Shown: in pieces, positions 51,750 to 60,378 of the stretch
Layout: the number at the start of each line of letters is the position of its first letter
How positions within the stretch are numbered: position 1 is the stretch's first letter
Origin: Falsiroseomonas frigidaquae
GTDB taxonomy: Bacteria > Pseudomonadota > Alphaproteobacteria > Acetobacterales > Acetobacteraceae
Direction of reading: 5' to 3'
Length of the DNA: 64,000 nt
NCBI RefSeq assembly: GCF_012163145.1
Contig: NZ_JAAVTX010000007.1
Span: 421,656 to 485,655, forward strand
Position numbers and translations under genes: made by a program
Notes under the pieces: generated by a model
Seen by the model: the letters and a program-made list of their open reading frames with translations, nothing else
The model's database searches: none
Told to the model about the DNA's origin: nothing

Positions 51750-52298
51750 ATGAAGACCATGCTCTTCGCCGCGGCCGCCTGTCTCGCGGTCGCCGGTACC
51801 GCGCACGCCCAGCAGAACCAGGTGTCCGGGCCGATCACCGTGCAGATGGCCGATGCGCGCGGCAATGCCATCGGGACCGTCGAGATCCGCCAGCTGCGCC
51901 ACGGCACGCTTTTCGTCGCGAACCTGCGGAACCTGCCGCCGGGGCCGCACGGCTTCCACGTGCATGAACGGGGCGTCTGCGAGGCCCCGGGATTCCAATC
52001 CGCGGGCGGCCACTACAACCCCGGCAATGCCGGACACGGCTTCGACAGCGAGGGCGGCCCGCATGCGGGCGACCTGCCGAACATCCATGTGACGCAGCAG
52101 GGCGTCGCCATGGCGGAATTCCACAGCGAACGCCTGTCGCTCGGCAGCAGGCCGGATCAGGCGACCGGAGGCGGCCCCCACACGCTGCTCGACAATGACG
52201 GCTCCGCCATCATGATCCACCAGGGCGCCGACAATTACCGCGACATGGACAGCGCCGGCAGCCGGCTTGCCTGCGGCGTCATCAAGGCGCCGTCATGA
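51750..52298 (+). CDS. sodC: Periplasmic Cu/Zn superoxide dismutase
   Basis: A 182-residue SodC. The Sec signal MKTMLFAAAACLAVAGTAHA is followed by the enzyme. Copper ligands are in GFHVHERGVC (about 70-79) and later PNIHV; bridging and zinc ligands are in AGGHYNPGNAGHGFDSEGG (about 87-105). The disulfide Cys pair is GVCEAPG and LACGVI. It dismutates superoxide in the periplasm. The stop overlaps the sugar-dehydrogenase start (ATGA), linking protection against superoxide to a periplasmic oxidation. Confidence 0.94.
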   Translation: MKTMLFAAAACLAVAGTAHAQQNQVSGPITVQMADARGNAIGTVEIRQLRHGTLFVANLRNLPPGPHGFHVHERGVCEAPGFQSAGGHYNPGNAGHGFDSEGGPHAGDLPNIHVTQQGVAMAEFHSERLSLGSRPDQATGGGPHTLLDNDGSAIMIHQGADNYRDMDSAGSRLACGVIKAPS

Positions 52299-53509
52299 TG
52301 GCCCGCCCCCAGATCCCGGTCGCGCTGTTCGCGGCGGCCGCGCTTCCGCTCGCCCTGGCGCTGCCCGCGGCGGCCCAGCAGGCGGCACAACAGGCCAGGA
52401 CCGTGCAGACGGATGGCGGCCCGGTGCGCGTCGAAACCCTGGCCGATGGCCTGGTCCGCCCCTGGGGCATGGCCTTCCTGCCGGATGGCCGCCTGCTGGT
52501 GACGGAACGCCCGGGCCGGTTGCGCGTGGTGACCCGGCAGGGCGAGGTCGCGGACCCAGTGACCGGCACGCCGGAGGTGTTCAGCGAGGGCCAGGGCGGG
52601 CTGCTCGATGTCGCGCTCGATCCCGATTTCGGCGAGAACCGCAGCATCTACCTGTCCTTCGCGGAACCCGGCGATGGTGGCACCGCCTCCACCGCCGTGG
52701 CACGCGGGCGGCTGAATGCGGATGCGACGGCGTTGGAGCAGGTGGAGGTCATCTTCCGCCAGATGCCGCGGATCGAGGGCAAGATGCATTTCGGCTCCCG
52801 CCTCGCCTTCGCGCGGGATGGCAGGTTGTTCATCACCACCGGGGAACGCTTCCAGTTCCAGCCGGCGCAGGATCTGTCCTCGCATCTCGGCAAGGTCATC
52901 CGCATCGAGCGTGATGGCTCCGTGCCGCAGGACAACCCCTTCACCGGCCGGCAGGACGCGAAGCCGGAGATCTGGTCCTATGGCCACCGCAACATCGAGG
53001 CCGCCGCCGTGCATCCGCAGAGCGGTGCGCTATGGGTGGTGGAGATGGGCCCGCGCGGCGGCGACGAGCTGAACCGCCCGGAGGCCGGCCGCAACTACGG
53101 CTGGCCCCTGGTGAGCTGGGGCAGCCACTATGACGGAGAGCCGATTCCCGACCCGCCGACACGGCCGGACCTGGCCGGGTCGGCGCATCGCTGGACGCCG
53201 GTGATCTCGCCTTCCGGCCTCGTGTTCTACACCGGCGAGGCCTTCTCGGCCTGGCGCGGCAATATGCTGATCGGCGCGCTGACGGCGCCCGGCATCGTGC
53301 GGCTGGAGCTGGACGGCAACGAGGTGCGCGGCGAGCACCGGATCGAGCTGGGCCAGCAGATCCGCGACGTGGAACAGGGGCCGGAAGGCGCCGTCTATGC
53401 ACTGACCCATGCCGAGGAGGGGCGGATCCTGCGCCTGACGCCGGGCGAGGCCGCCACCGGCGGCAACGCGCCGGCGCGCCCCGCCGCGGGTGGCGGCAGC
53501 GGCCGCTGA
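52295..53509 (+). CDS. PQQ-dependent sugar dehydrogenase family protein (YliI-like)
   Basis: A 404-residue six-bladed beta-propeller of the soluble aldose dehydrogenase type. The Sec signal ends near PAAAQQ. Diagnostic segments are GLVRPWGMAFLPDGRLLVTE (about 51-70), EGQGGLLDVALDPDFG, MHFGSRLAFARDGRLFITTG (about 165-184), WSYGHRNIEAAAVHP and GPRGGDELNRPEAGRNYGWP. His and Arg residues contacting PQQ in YliI lie in these loops. No PQQ synthesis genes are here. Periplasmic oxidation of an aldose is expected; a Gly/Ala-rich tail ends the protein. Confidence 0.9.
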   Translation: MMARPQIPVALFAAAALPLALALPAAAQQAAQQARTVQTDGGPVRVETLADGLVRPWGMAFLPDGRLLVTERPGRLRVVTRQGEVADPVTGTPEVFSEGQGGLLDVALDPDFGENRSIYLSFAEPGDGGTASTAVARGRLNADATALEQVEVIFRQMPRIEGKMHFGSRLAFARDGRLFITTGERFQFQPAQDLSSHLGKVIRIERDGSVPQDNPFTGRQDAKPEIWSYGHRNIEAAAVHPQSGALWVVEMGPRGGDELNRPEAGRNYGWPLVSWGSHYDGEPIPDPPTRPDLAGSAHRWTPVISPSGLVFYTGEAFSAWRGNMLIGALTAPGIVRLELDGNEVRGEHRIELGQQIRDVEQGPEGAVYALTHAEEGRILRLTPGEAATGGNAPARPAAGGGSGR

Positions 53510-53512
53510 GGC

Positions 53513-54112
<600 letters not shown>

Positions 54113-54187
54113 GAACTGCGGTTCCTCCTGTGGCGGCGCAGTCTCGGCCGCGCGGCGTATCCTCGCAATATCAGGTGCCGGGGCGCC

Positions 54188-55123
54188 TCACGCGCGGGCG
54201 GGTCGCCGGCGCAGGCTGCGCCGCAATGCCGCCGCTTCGCCGCGCGCGGTCTCGGCCACCAGCGTGGCGAAGCGGTCGACGAAACCGGGGCGCGGCTGCC
54301 AGGCCGGGAAGAACAGGCCATAGGGAATCGGGATGGCGCAGGCGAAGGGGCGCATGACCAGCTGCGGCGCCGGCGTGGACAGCGCGACGAAGGGGTCCGC
54401 CAGCGCCACCCCCAGCCCCTGCGCCACCATCTGGCACACCACCACGCCGTTCGACGCCTCGAACCGGTGCCGCAGGGTCAGCCCGGCCTCGCGGCAATGC
54501 CGCTCCAGCCCCTGCCGCAGCAGCGACCGCGGGTGGGTCACCACCAGATCATGCGCCAGAAGCTCCGCCAGGCCGACCTGCGGCAGCCGCGCCATCGGGT
54601 TGTCGCGCCGCATCACCACCACCGCCTCCAGCTCACACACCGGCTCCACCTTCAGCCGTGGATGGGCCAGCGGCAGCACCGTGACGCCAAGGTCGAAATG
54701 CTCCTGCTCCACCACCGTCTCGGCATCCAGGCGGATGCGGGTATCGACCAGCGCGGTGAAGTCCGGCAGCTCCGCCGCCATCGCCCGCAAGGCCGGCGCC
54801 AGTACCACGCTGGCGACCTGCGGTGCCGTCAGCACGCGCAGATGGCTGTCGCTGCTGCCCTCACGTATGCCGGTGGCCAGGCGCTGCAGCCCGTCATGCC
54901 CGGCCAGCACCCGTTCCGCCTGCTGGTAGAAGCGCAGGCCCTCGGCCGTCAGGCTCAGCCGGCGGTTGTGGCGGTTGAACAGCCGGAAGCCGAGATCCGC
55001 CTCGAGCGCCGCCAATAGCCGCCCGACCTGCGGCTGGGTCCGCCCCAGCCGCAGCGCGGCCTGGGAGACGGAGCCGGTCTCGACAAAGGCGCGCAGCGCA
55101 TCCAGCGACCGCAGGTTGTGCAT
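54188..55123 (-). CDS. LysR-family transcriptional regulator
   Basis: A 311-residue LysR regulator. HTH: SLDALRAFVETGSVSQAALR then RTQPQVGRLLAALEADLGFR (about 6-45). The effector domain has VVCQMVAQGLGVALADPFVA (about 225-244). An Arg-rich tail ends it. The TGCGGAATCCGCA box (55142-55154) is 19 bases upstream of its start, in the gap shared with the divergent CocE-type acylase. It most likely regulates the acylase-binding-protein operon and itself. Confidence 0.92.
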   Translation of the reverse strand: MHNLRSLDALRAFVETGSVSQAALRLGRTQPQVGRLLAALEADLGFRLFNRHNRRLSLTAEGLRFYQQAERVLAGHDGLQRLATGIREGSSDSHLRVLTAPQVASVVLAPALRAMAAELPDFTALVDTRIRLDAETVVEQEHFDLGVTVLPLAHPRLKVEPVCELEAVVVMRRDNPMARLPQVGLAELLAHDLVVTHPRSLLRQGLERHCREAGLTLRHRFEASNGVVVCQMVAQGLGVALADPFVALSTPAPQLVMRPFACAIPIPYGLFFPAWQPRPGFVDRFATLVAETARGEAAALRRSLRRRPARA

Positions 55124-55141
55124 GCTGCCTCCTCCACATCA

Positions 55142-55154
55142 TGCGGAATCCGCA
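55142..55154. promoter_or_regulatory. LysR-type T-N11-A box
   Basis: TGCGGAATCCGCA is a perfect palindrome (5-bp arms, AAT centre) that fits T-N11-A. It sits between the LysR gene and the divergent acylase, the position of the recognition-binding site in LysR systems. A TTGACG hexamer at 55177-55182 may be the -35 element of the acylase promoter. Confidence 0.6.
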
Positions 55155-55268
55155 CATGAAGCCACCCATAACGCATTTGACGCAGTCCGGCAGCGGCGCG
55201 CATGGATGACGGGCCAATGACAGGGTCGGCGACATGGCCGATCTCCCGGCTCCAGCAAGGCTGTGCCC

Positions 55269-57104
55269 ATGTCCGATCGCGACCAATCCGGCGCCGCCTG
55301 GCGCCTCGCCCCCTCCGACTACGCCGCCACGCGCGCCGTGGACTTCGCGCTGCCGGAGGTGCCGGAATCCCGCTATCTGACCATGCGCGATGGCTGCCGC
55401 ATCGCGGTGGATGTCTGGCTGCCCCAAGAGGCTAACCAGGGTGCGACCGGCCTGGTGCCGGCCATCCTGATCCTGACGCCCTACTACCGCCGCTTCCGCC
55501 TGGTGGAGGGCGGCCAGGGCGATGCCATCCCCAATGCCGGCAAGTTCGTGCGGCACCTGGTGCCGCGCGGCTATGCCGTGGTGGTGGTGGATGTGCGCGG
55601 CACCGGCGCCTCCTTCGGCACGCGCGACAGTTTTCGGTCGCCGCGGGAGCGCGAGGATTCGCGGGAGATCACGGATTGGGTGGTGGCGCAGCCCTGGTCG
55701 GATGGGCAGGTCGGCGCCACCGGCATCTCCTACCCCGGCGCGGCGTCCGACTTCCTGGCCAGCACCGGCCACCCGGCGGTGAAGGCGATCGCGCCGCTTT
55801 TCGCCGTGTGGGACACCTATGCGGACAACTACTTCCCCGGCGGCATCGCGCTGAAGCAGCTGGCGAAGAGCTATGACGACCTGATGGTCGCCATGGACCA
55901 CGACCGGCGCGACCTGCTGCGCAACTACGTCTACTACGCCAACCCGGACCTCGCCGGGCCGCATCCGGTGGATGAGGATGCGGATGGCAGCCTGCTGGCC
56001 GAGGCGCTGCGCGAGCATGCCGGCAATTTCCGCCAGCCCGATTTCATGGCCGAGTTCCGCTTCCGCGAGGACCCGCTGCCCTATGATCCGGGCTTCAGCT
56101 CGGCCTCCTTCAGCCCCTATTCCGTGGGCGCGGGCATCCGGCCGGATGTGGCGGTGCTGGCGGTGTCCGGCTGGATGGATGGTGCCGGCTACGCCAATGG
56201 CGCGATCAGCCGCTTCCTGACTTTGCGCGACAATCCGGTGCACCTGGTCCTGGGGCCCTGGGACCATGGGGCGCGGTGCAACATCTCCCCCTGGCGGCGC
56301 GACCAGACGCCGGATTTCGACCTGCTCGGCGCCGTTCTGCGCTTCTTCGACCACTACCTGCTGCGTCGCGACACCGGGCTCGACCAGGAAGCGCCGGTGC
56401 ATTTCTTCAGCCTGCATGCCGAGGCCTGGCGCGCGGCGGAATCCTGGCCGCCGGTCGAGGCGACGCAGCGCCTCTACCTGGCCGCCGGCAGCGCGCTGGC
56501 GGATGCGCCGGGTGAAACGGGCCAGGATGCGACGCGGGCGGATTTCGCCTGGGGCAGCGGCGACGGCACGCGGTATGAGCGCATCGCCGGCATCAACAGC
56601 ACCACCTACTACGCCGATTGGGGCCAGCGTCAGGCGGGGCTGATCGGCTGGACCTCCGCGCCGCTGGCGCAGGACATGGAGCTGGCGGGGCATGGCCTGG
56701 CCGATCTGTGGCTGGAGTCGAGCGAGCCGGATGCGGCGCTCTTCGCCTATCTCTCGGAGGTCGAGGCGGATGGCAGCATCCGCTACGTCACCGAGGGCCT
56801 GCTGCGCGCGCTGCACCGCCAGGAAAGCCCGGCGCCGGAGACCTACCGCACCAGCTGGCCGTTCCGCAGTTTCCGGCGCGCGGATGCGGCGCCGCTGGTG
56901 CCGGGGCAGGCCGCGCGGCTCCGCATTCCGCTGCTGCCCACCGCCTGGGTGTTCCGCCAGGGCAGCCGCATCCGCCTGTCCCTGTCGGGGGCGGATGCCG
57001 ACCACGCGGCCCAGGTGCCGCATGGCAGGCCGCCGCGCCTGACCCTGCTGCGCGGCGGCGACAGGGCCTCCGCCCTGGAATTGCCGCTGCGACCCTGCCC
57101 ATGA
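55269..57104 (+). CDS. CocE/NonD family hydrolase (acylase/esterase)
   Basis: A 611-residue member of the cocaine-esterase/glutaryl-7-ACA-acylase/X-Pro-dipeptidyl-peptidase-like family. The alpha/beta domain has VVVVDVRGTGASFG, the nucleophile in GATGISYPGAASDF (about 157-170), Asp in VSGWMDGAGYANG (about 302-314) and His in LGPWDHGARCN (about 333-343). The C-terminal jelly-roll (about 390-611) ends LPTAWVFRQGSRIRLSLSGA. No signal is visible. AAGG precedes the ATG at 55269. The TGA overlaps an ATG at 57101. It should hydrolyse an ester or amide taken up by the downstream binding proteins. Confidence 0.92.
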   Translation: MSDRDQSGAAWRLAPSDYAATRAVDFALPEVPESRYLTMRDGCRIAVDVWLPQEANQGATGLVPAILILTPYYRRFRLVEGGQGDAIPNAGKFVRHLVPRGYAVVVVDVRGTGASFGTRDSFRSPREREDSREITDWVVAQPWSDGQVGATGISYPGAASDFLASTGHPAVKAIAPLFAVWDTYADNYFPGGIALKQLAKSYDDLMVAMDHDRRDLLRNYVYYANPDLAGPHPVDEDADGSLLAEALREHAGNFRQPDFMAEFRFREDPLPYDPGFSSASFSPYSVGAGIRPDVAVLAVSGWMDGAGYANGAISRFLTLRDNPVHLVLGPWDHGARCNISPWRRDQTPDFDLLGAVLRFFDHYLLRRDTGLDQEAPVHFFSLHAEAWRAAESWPPVEATQRLYLAAGSALADAPGETGQDATRADFAWGSGDGTRYERIAGINSTTYYADWGQRQAGLIGWTSAPLAQDMELAGHGLADLWLESSEPDAALFAYLSEVEADGSIRYVTEGLLRALHRQESPAPETYRTSWPFRSFRRADAAPLVPGQAARLRIPLLPTAWVFRQGSRIRLSLSGADADHAAQVPHGRPPRLTLLRGGDRASALELPLRPCP

Positions 57105-57124
57105 TCCGTCAAAAGGAGATGCTG

Positions 57125-58720
57125 ATGCATCGTCGCGATCTTCTCGCCGCCGCCGGCGCCCTCGTCACCACCGGCTGGGGCGCCCTGGCGCCGCGCCCGG
57201 CGGGTGCGGCCGGCACCAGCCTGCAGATCGGCCTCGGCGGAGCCTTCACCACCATGGACCCGCATTTCTACCACGCGGTGCCCAACCACACCGTCGCGAT
57301 GCACATCTATGAGCGGCTGATCAACCGCGCGCCGGATGGCCGGCTGATCCCTGGCCTGGCGACCGAATGGAAGCCGCTGACCGACACGCTGTGGGAATTC
57401 AAGCTGCGCCCCGGCGTCAAATTCCACGATGGCGGCGACTTCACCGCGGACGACGTGGTCTTCACCTTCGAACGCGCCCGCGACGTGCCGAACAGCCCCG
57501 GCGGCTTCGGCGGCTTCCTGCGCGCGGTGCAGCGGGTGGAGGTGATGGACCCGCTGACCATCCGCCTGCACACCCCCGTGCCGGCGCCCGATCTCGGCCC
57601 GAACCTCACCTATGTCGGCATCGTCTCCCGCCGCGTGGGCGAAGGCGCGACCACGGCGGACTACAATTCCGGCAAGGCGGCGGTGGGCACCGGCCCCTAT
57701 CGCTACGCATCCTACACCCCGGGCAACCGGGTGGAGATGACCCGGAACGACGCCTGGTGGGGCCCGAAGCCGGCATGGGAGACGGTCTCCCTCCGCCTGC
57801 TGAGCAACCCCGCCGCGCGCACCGCGGCGCTGCTGTCCGGCGATGTGGACCTGATCGACACACCCTCCGTCAGCGACCTGCCGCGGCTGCGCTCGGATGA
57901 CCGGTTCAAGGTGGAGGCGATCCCCGGCATCCGGCTGATCTACCTGGTGCCCGACCTGTCGCGGGAGGGGGAGAGCCCCTTCGTCACCGATGCCAACGGC
58001 ACCCCGCTGCCGCGCAACCCCTTCCGCGACCTGCGGGTGCGCCAGGCGCTGTCGCTGGCGCTGCGGCGGGATGCGCTGGCCGAGCGGATCATGCTCGGCA
58101 CCGCCACCCCGACGGGCCAGTGGATGCCGCCGGGCGCCTATTCCTACGCCCCCAGCGTGAAGCCGCCCGAAGAGGATGCGGCCCGCGCCCGCGCTCTGCT
58201 GGCCGAGGCCGGCCTGCCCAACGGCTTCCGCCTGACCCTGCACACGCCGAACGACCGCTACCCGAACGATGCGCGGCTGGCGCAGGCGGTGGCGCAGATG
58301 TGGGCGCGGATCGGCGTGCAGACCACGGTGGAGGCCCTGCCCTGGGCGAGCTACGCGGCGCGCGGCGGCCGGCAGGAATTCTCCATGGGCCTGTGGGGCT
58401 GGGGCAGCGCGACCTTCGAGGGCGGCTATATGCTGACCCAGTGCTTCGCCACGCATGACCGCCCGCGCAGCATCGGTCTGTACAATTACGGCCGCTACAG
58501 CAACCCGGCGCTCGATGCCCTCGCCGCCCGCGCCGTCTCCACGGTGGATGAGGCGGCGCGGGAGAAGCTGCTGATCGAGGTGACGGAGCTGGCGATGGCC
58601 GACACGCCGATCATCCCCATGCTGATGCTGCAGAATCTGTGGGCGGTGCGAAAGGGCATCGCCTTCCTGCCGCGCTCGGATGAGCGGACGCTGGCTGTCG
58701 ATGCGCGGATGGCGGGCTGA
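57125..58720 (+). CDS. ABC transporter substrate-binding protein, peptide/opine type (SBP family 5)
   Basis: A 531-residue periplasmic binding protein of the DppA/OppA type. The twin-arginine signal MHRRDLLAAAGALVTTGWGA is cleaved near GAAGT. Family segments: YERLINRAPDGRLIPGLATE (about 62-81), FKLRPGVKFHDGGDFTADDV (about 93-112), RVRQALSLALRRDALAERIM-like block and IPMLMLQNLWAVRKGI. AAAGGAG six nt before 57125 favours this start over 57101, which would overlap the acylase stop. No permease or ATPase genes follow in the window, so it must use distant subunits. Confidence 0.92.
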   Translation: MHRRDLLAAAGALVTTGWGALAPRPAGAAGTSLQIGLGGAFTTMDPHFYHAVPNHTVAMHIYERLINRAPDGRLIPGLATEWKPLTDTLWEFKLRPGVKFHDGGDFTADDVVFTFERARDVPNSPGGFGGFLRAVQRVEVMDPLTIRLHTPVPAPDLGPNLTYVGIVSRRVGEGATTADYNSGKAAVGTGPYRYASYTPGNRVEMTRNDAWWGPKPAWETVSLRLLSNPAARTAALLSGDVDLIDTPSVSDLPRLRSDDRFKVEAIPGIRLIYLVPDLSREGESPFVTDANGTPLPRNPFRDLRVRQALSLALRRDALAERIMLGTATPTGQWMPPGAYSYAPSVKPPEEDAARARALLAEAGLPNGFRLTLHTPNDRYPNDARLAQAVAQMWARIGVQTTVEALPWASYAARGGRQEFSMGLWGWGSATFEGGYMLTQCFATHDRPRSIGLYNYGRYSNPALDALAARAVSTVDEAAREKLLIEVTELAMADTPIIPMLMLQNLWAVRKGIAFLPRSDERTLAVDARMAG

Positions 58721-58722
58721 GC

Positions 58723-59259
58723 ATGGCCCGCCCCGACCCCCTGCCCCACCTGGCCCGCCTGGCCCTGGCCCAGGCCGAGCCGGCGCAGCCCGGCGCGACG
58801 CTGGCCGCGCTGGAGGCGGCGCTGGCCGGCGCCGTCGGGCACATCCTGTGCACGATGCAGGTGCATCATGCGGGTGGGGAGGCGGAGCGGGTCTGGTCCA
58901 ACCTGCCCGACGCCTATCCGGTCGGCGGCCGCAAGCGGGCCTCCGCCGCGCCGCGGATGCAGGAACTGATGCAGCATGGCCGCCCCATCCTGATCCGCAC
59001 GCAGGATGAGCTGCGTGCCAGCTACCCGGACCATGCCGGGGCCAGCGCGCTCGGCTGCGGCAGCGCCATGAATACGCCCGTGCGCTGGCAGGGCCGCACC
59101 ATCGGCCAGGTCAACCTGATGCACCGCGAGGGATGGTACACGGAGGACGACCTGCTGCTGGTCCGCAGCTTCGCCCAATACGCGCTGCCGGCCTTCCTGA
59201 TGCTGGCCGGAAGCGGCACGATCCCGACAGCGACGCCCCCCTCAGCCACTGGAGCATGA
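58723..59259 (+). CDS. GAF domain-containing protein
   Basis: A 178-residue protein consisting almost entirely of one GAF-like sensor domain: LAALEAALAGAVGHILCTMQ (about 27-46), RPILIRTQDELRASYPDHA and MNTPVRWQGRTIGQVNLMHR (about 116-135), then a helix with LVRSFAQYALPAFLML. No catalytic or DNA-binding module is attached. It starts 2 bases after the binding-protein stop and overlaps the next Bug gene by ATGA. In this catabolic operon it may bind a small ligand or assist an enzyme. Confidence 0.82.
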   Translation: MARPDPLPHLARLALAQAEPAQPGATLAALEAALAGAVGHILCTMQVHHAGGEAERVWSNLPDAYPVGGRKRASAAPRMQELMQHGRPILIRTQDELRASYPDHAGASALGCGSAMNTPVRWQGRTIGQVNLMHREGWYTEDDLLLVRSFAQYALPAFLMLAGSGTIPTATPPSATGA

Positions 59260-60257
59260 CCATGCCTGCCGGATTCACCCGCCGAACCCTCCTCGGCGCC
59301 GCCACCGCCCTGGCCGCCACGTCCCTGCTGCCCCGCCGCGCCGCCGCGCAGGGCCAGCCCTGGCCGCAGGCGCAGCCGATTCGCATGGTGGTACCCTTCG
59401 GCGCCGGCGGCGCCACGGACATCGCCGCCCGCGTCATCGCGCAGGAAATGCAGGCGACCCTCGGCCAGACCATCGTGATGGAGAACCGCGCCGGCGCCGG
59501 CTCCACCCTCGGCACCGGCTATGTCGCGCGCATGCCGGCGGATGGCTACACGCTGCTGATCACCACCATCAGCGGCCTGGCCATCGGGCAGACGCTGTAT
59601 CGCGACCGCATCCAGTACGATGCGGACAAGTCCTTCGAGCACATCGCCATCATGATGGGCACGCCCTACCTGCTCTGCGTCGCGCCGAACCAGCCGATCC
59701 GCGACGTGGCCGGCTATGTCGCCGCTGCCAAGGCGCGGCCGATGTACTACGGCACCTCCGGCGCCGGCGGCGTCGCGCACCTGCTCGGCATGCGCCTGGC
59801 CGCGGCCACCGGGGCGCCGCTGGAGCATGTGCCCTATCGCGGCTCGACCCAGGCGATCACGGACCTGATGGCCGGCGTGGTGCCGAGCGTGCTGGACAGC
59901 CTGACCGCGACCAGCGCCCACATCAAATCCGGCGCGCTGCGGCCGCTGGCGACCACGGCGCCGGAACGCTCCCCGGATTTCCCGGATGTGCCGACCTTCC
60001 GCGAGCTGGGCTATCCGCAGGTGGTGGCCGATGGCTGGGCCGGCCTCGCCGCCCCCGCCGGCACGCCGCGGCCGATCCTGGAGAAACTGGCCGAGGCGGT
60101 GCGCGGCGCGCAGGCCAGCGCCAATGTCCAGCGGCGCTTCGCCGAGACCTCGACCAGCCCGGGGCGCTACTACCTGGAGGACGCGCAGGATTTCGTGCGG
60201 CGTGAGGTGGCGGCGTGGGCGCCGGTGATCCGCGCCTCCGGCATCACGCCGGACTGA
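59256..60257 (+). CDS. Bug-family tripartite tricarboxylate transporter substrate-binding protein
   Basis: A 333-residue periplasmic binding protein. Tat-like signal FTRRTLLGAATALAATSLLP, cleaved near AAAQG. The loop motif is VVPFGAGGATDIAAR (about 45-59); VPYRGSTQAITDLMAGVVPS (about 192-211) and AAPAGTPRPILEKLAEAVRG complete the family signature. Its ATG overlaps the GAF-protein stop. It is the second binding protein of this operon. Four stacked hairpins (60279-60351) separate it from the gamma-glutamyltransferase-family gene. Confidence 0.93.
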   Translation: MTMPAGFTRRTLLGAATALAATSLLPRRAAAQGQPWPQAQPIRMVVPFGAGGATDIAARVIAQEMQATLGQTIVMENRAGAGSTLGTGYVARMPADGYTLLITTISGLAIGQTLYRDRIQYDADKSFEHIAIMMGTPYLLCVAPNQPIRDVAGYVAAAKARPMYYGTSGAGGVAHLLGMRLAAATGAPLEHVPYRGSTQAITDLMAGVVPSVLDSLTATSAHIKSGALRPLATTAPERSPDFPDVPTFRELGYPQVVADGWAGLAAPAGTPRPILEKLAEAVRGAQASANVQRRFAETSTSPGRYYLEDAQDFVRREVAAWAPVIRASGITPD

Positions 60258-60278
60258 ACCTGCCCTCAGGCGCCGGGC

Positions 60279-60351
60279 GCGGCCTCCGGCCGCTTGGCTC
60301 GCCGCTGGGGCGGCGGGCGCCGTTCGGCGCCTCGGTCAGCCATGCTGACCG
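60279..60351 (+). repeat. Four stacked hairpins between binding protein and GGT-family gene
   Basis: In order: GCGGCC/GGCCGC (60279-60293), CGCCGC/GCGGCG (60300-60315), GGCGCC/GGCGCC around GTTC (60316-60331) and CGGTCAG/CTGACCG (60333-60351). They fill most of a 120-base gap inside one operon. They could stabilise the upstream mRNA, terminate partially, or act as an RNase site. Confidence 0.55.
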
Positions 60352-60378
60352 CCAATTCTGATGAGAAGGGATGAAGCG

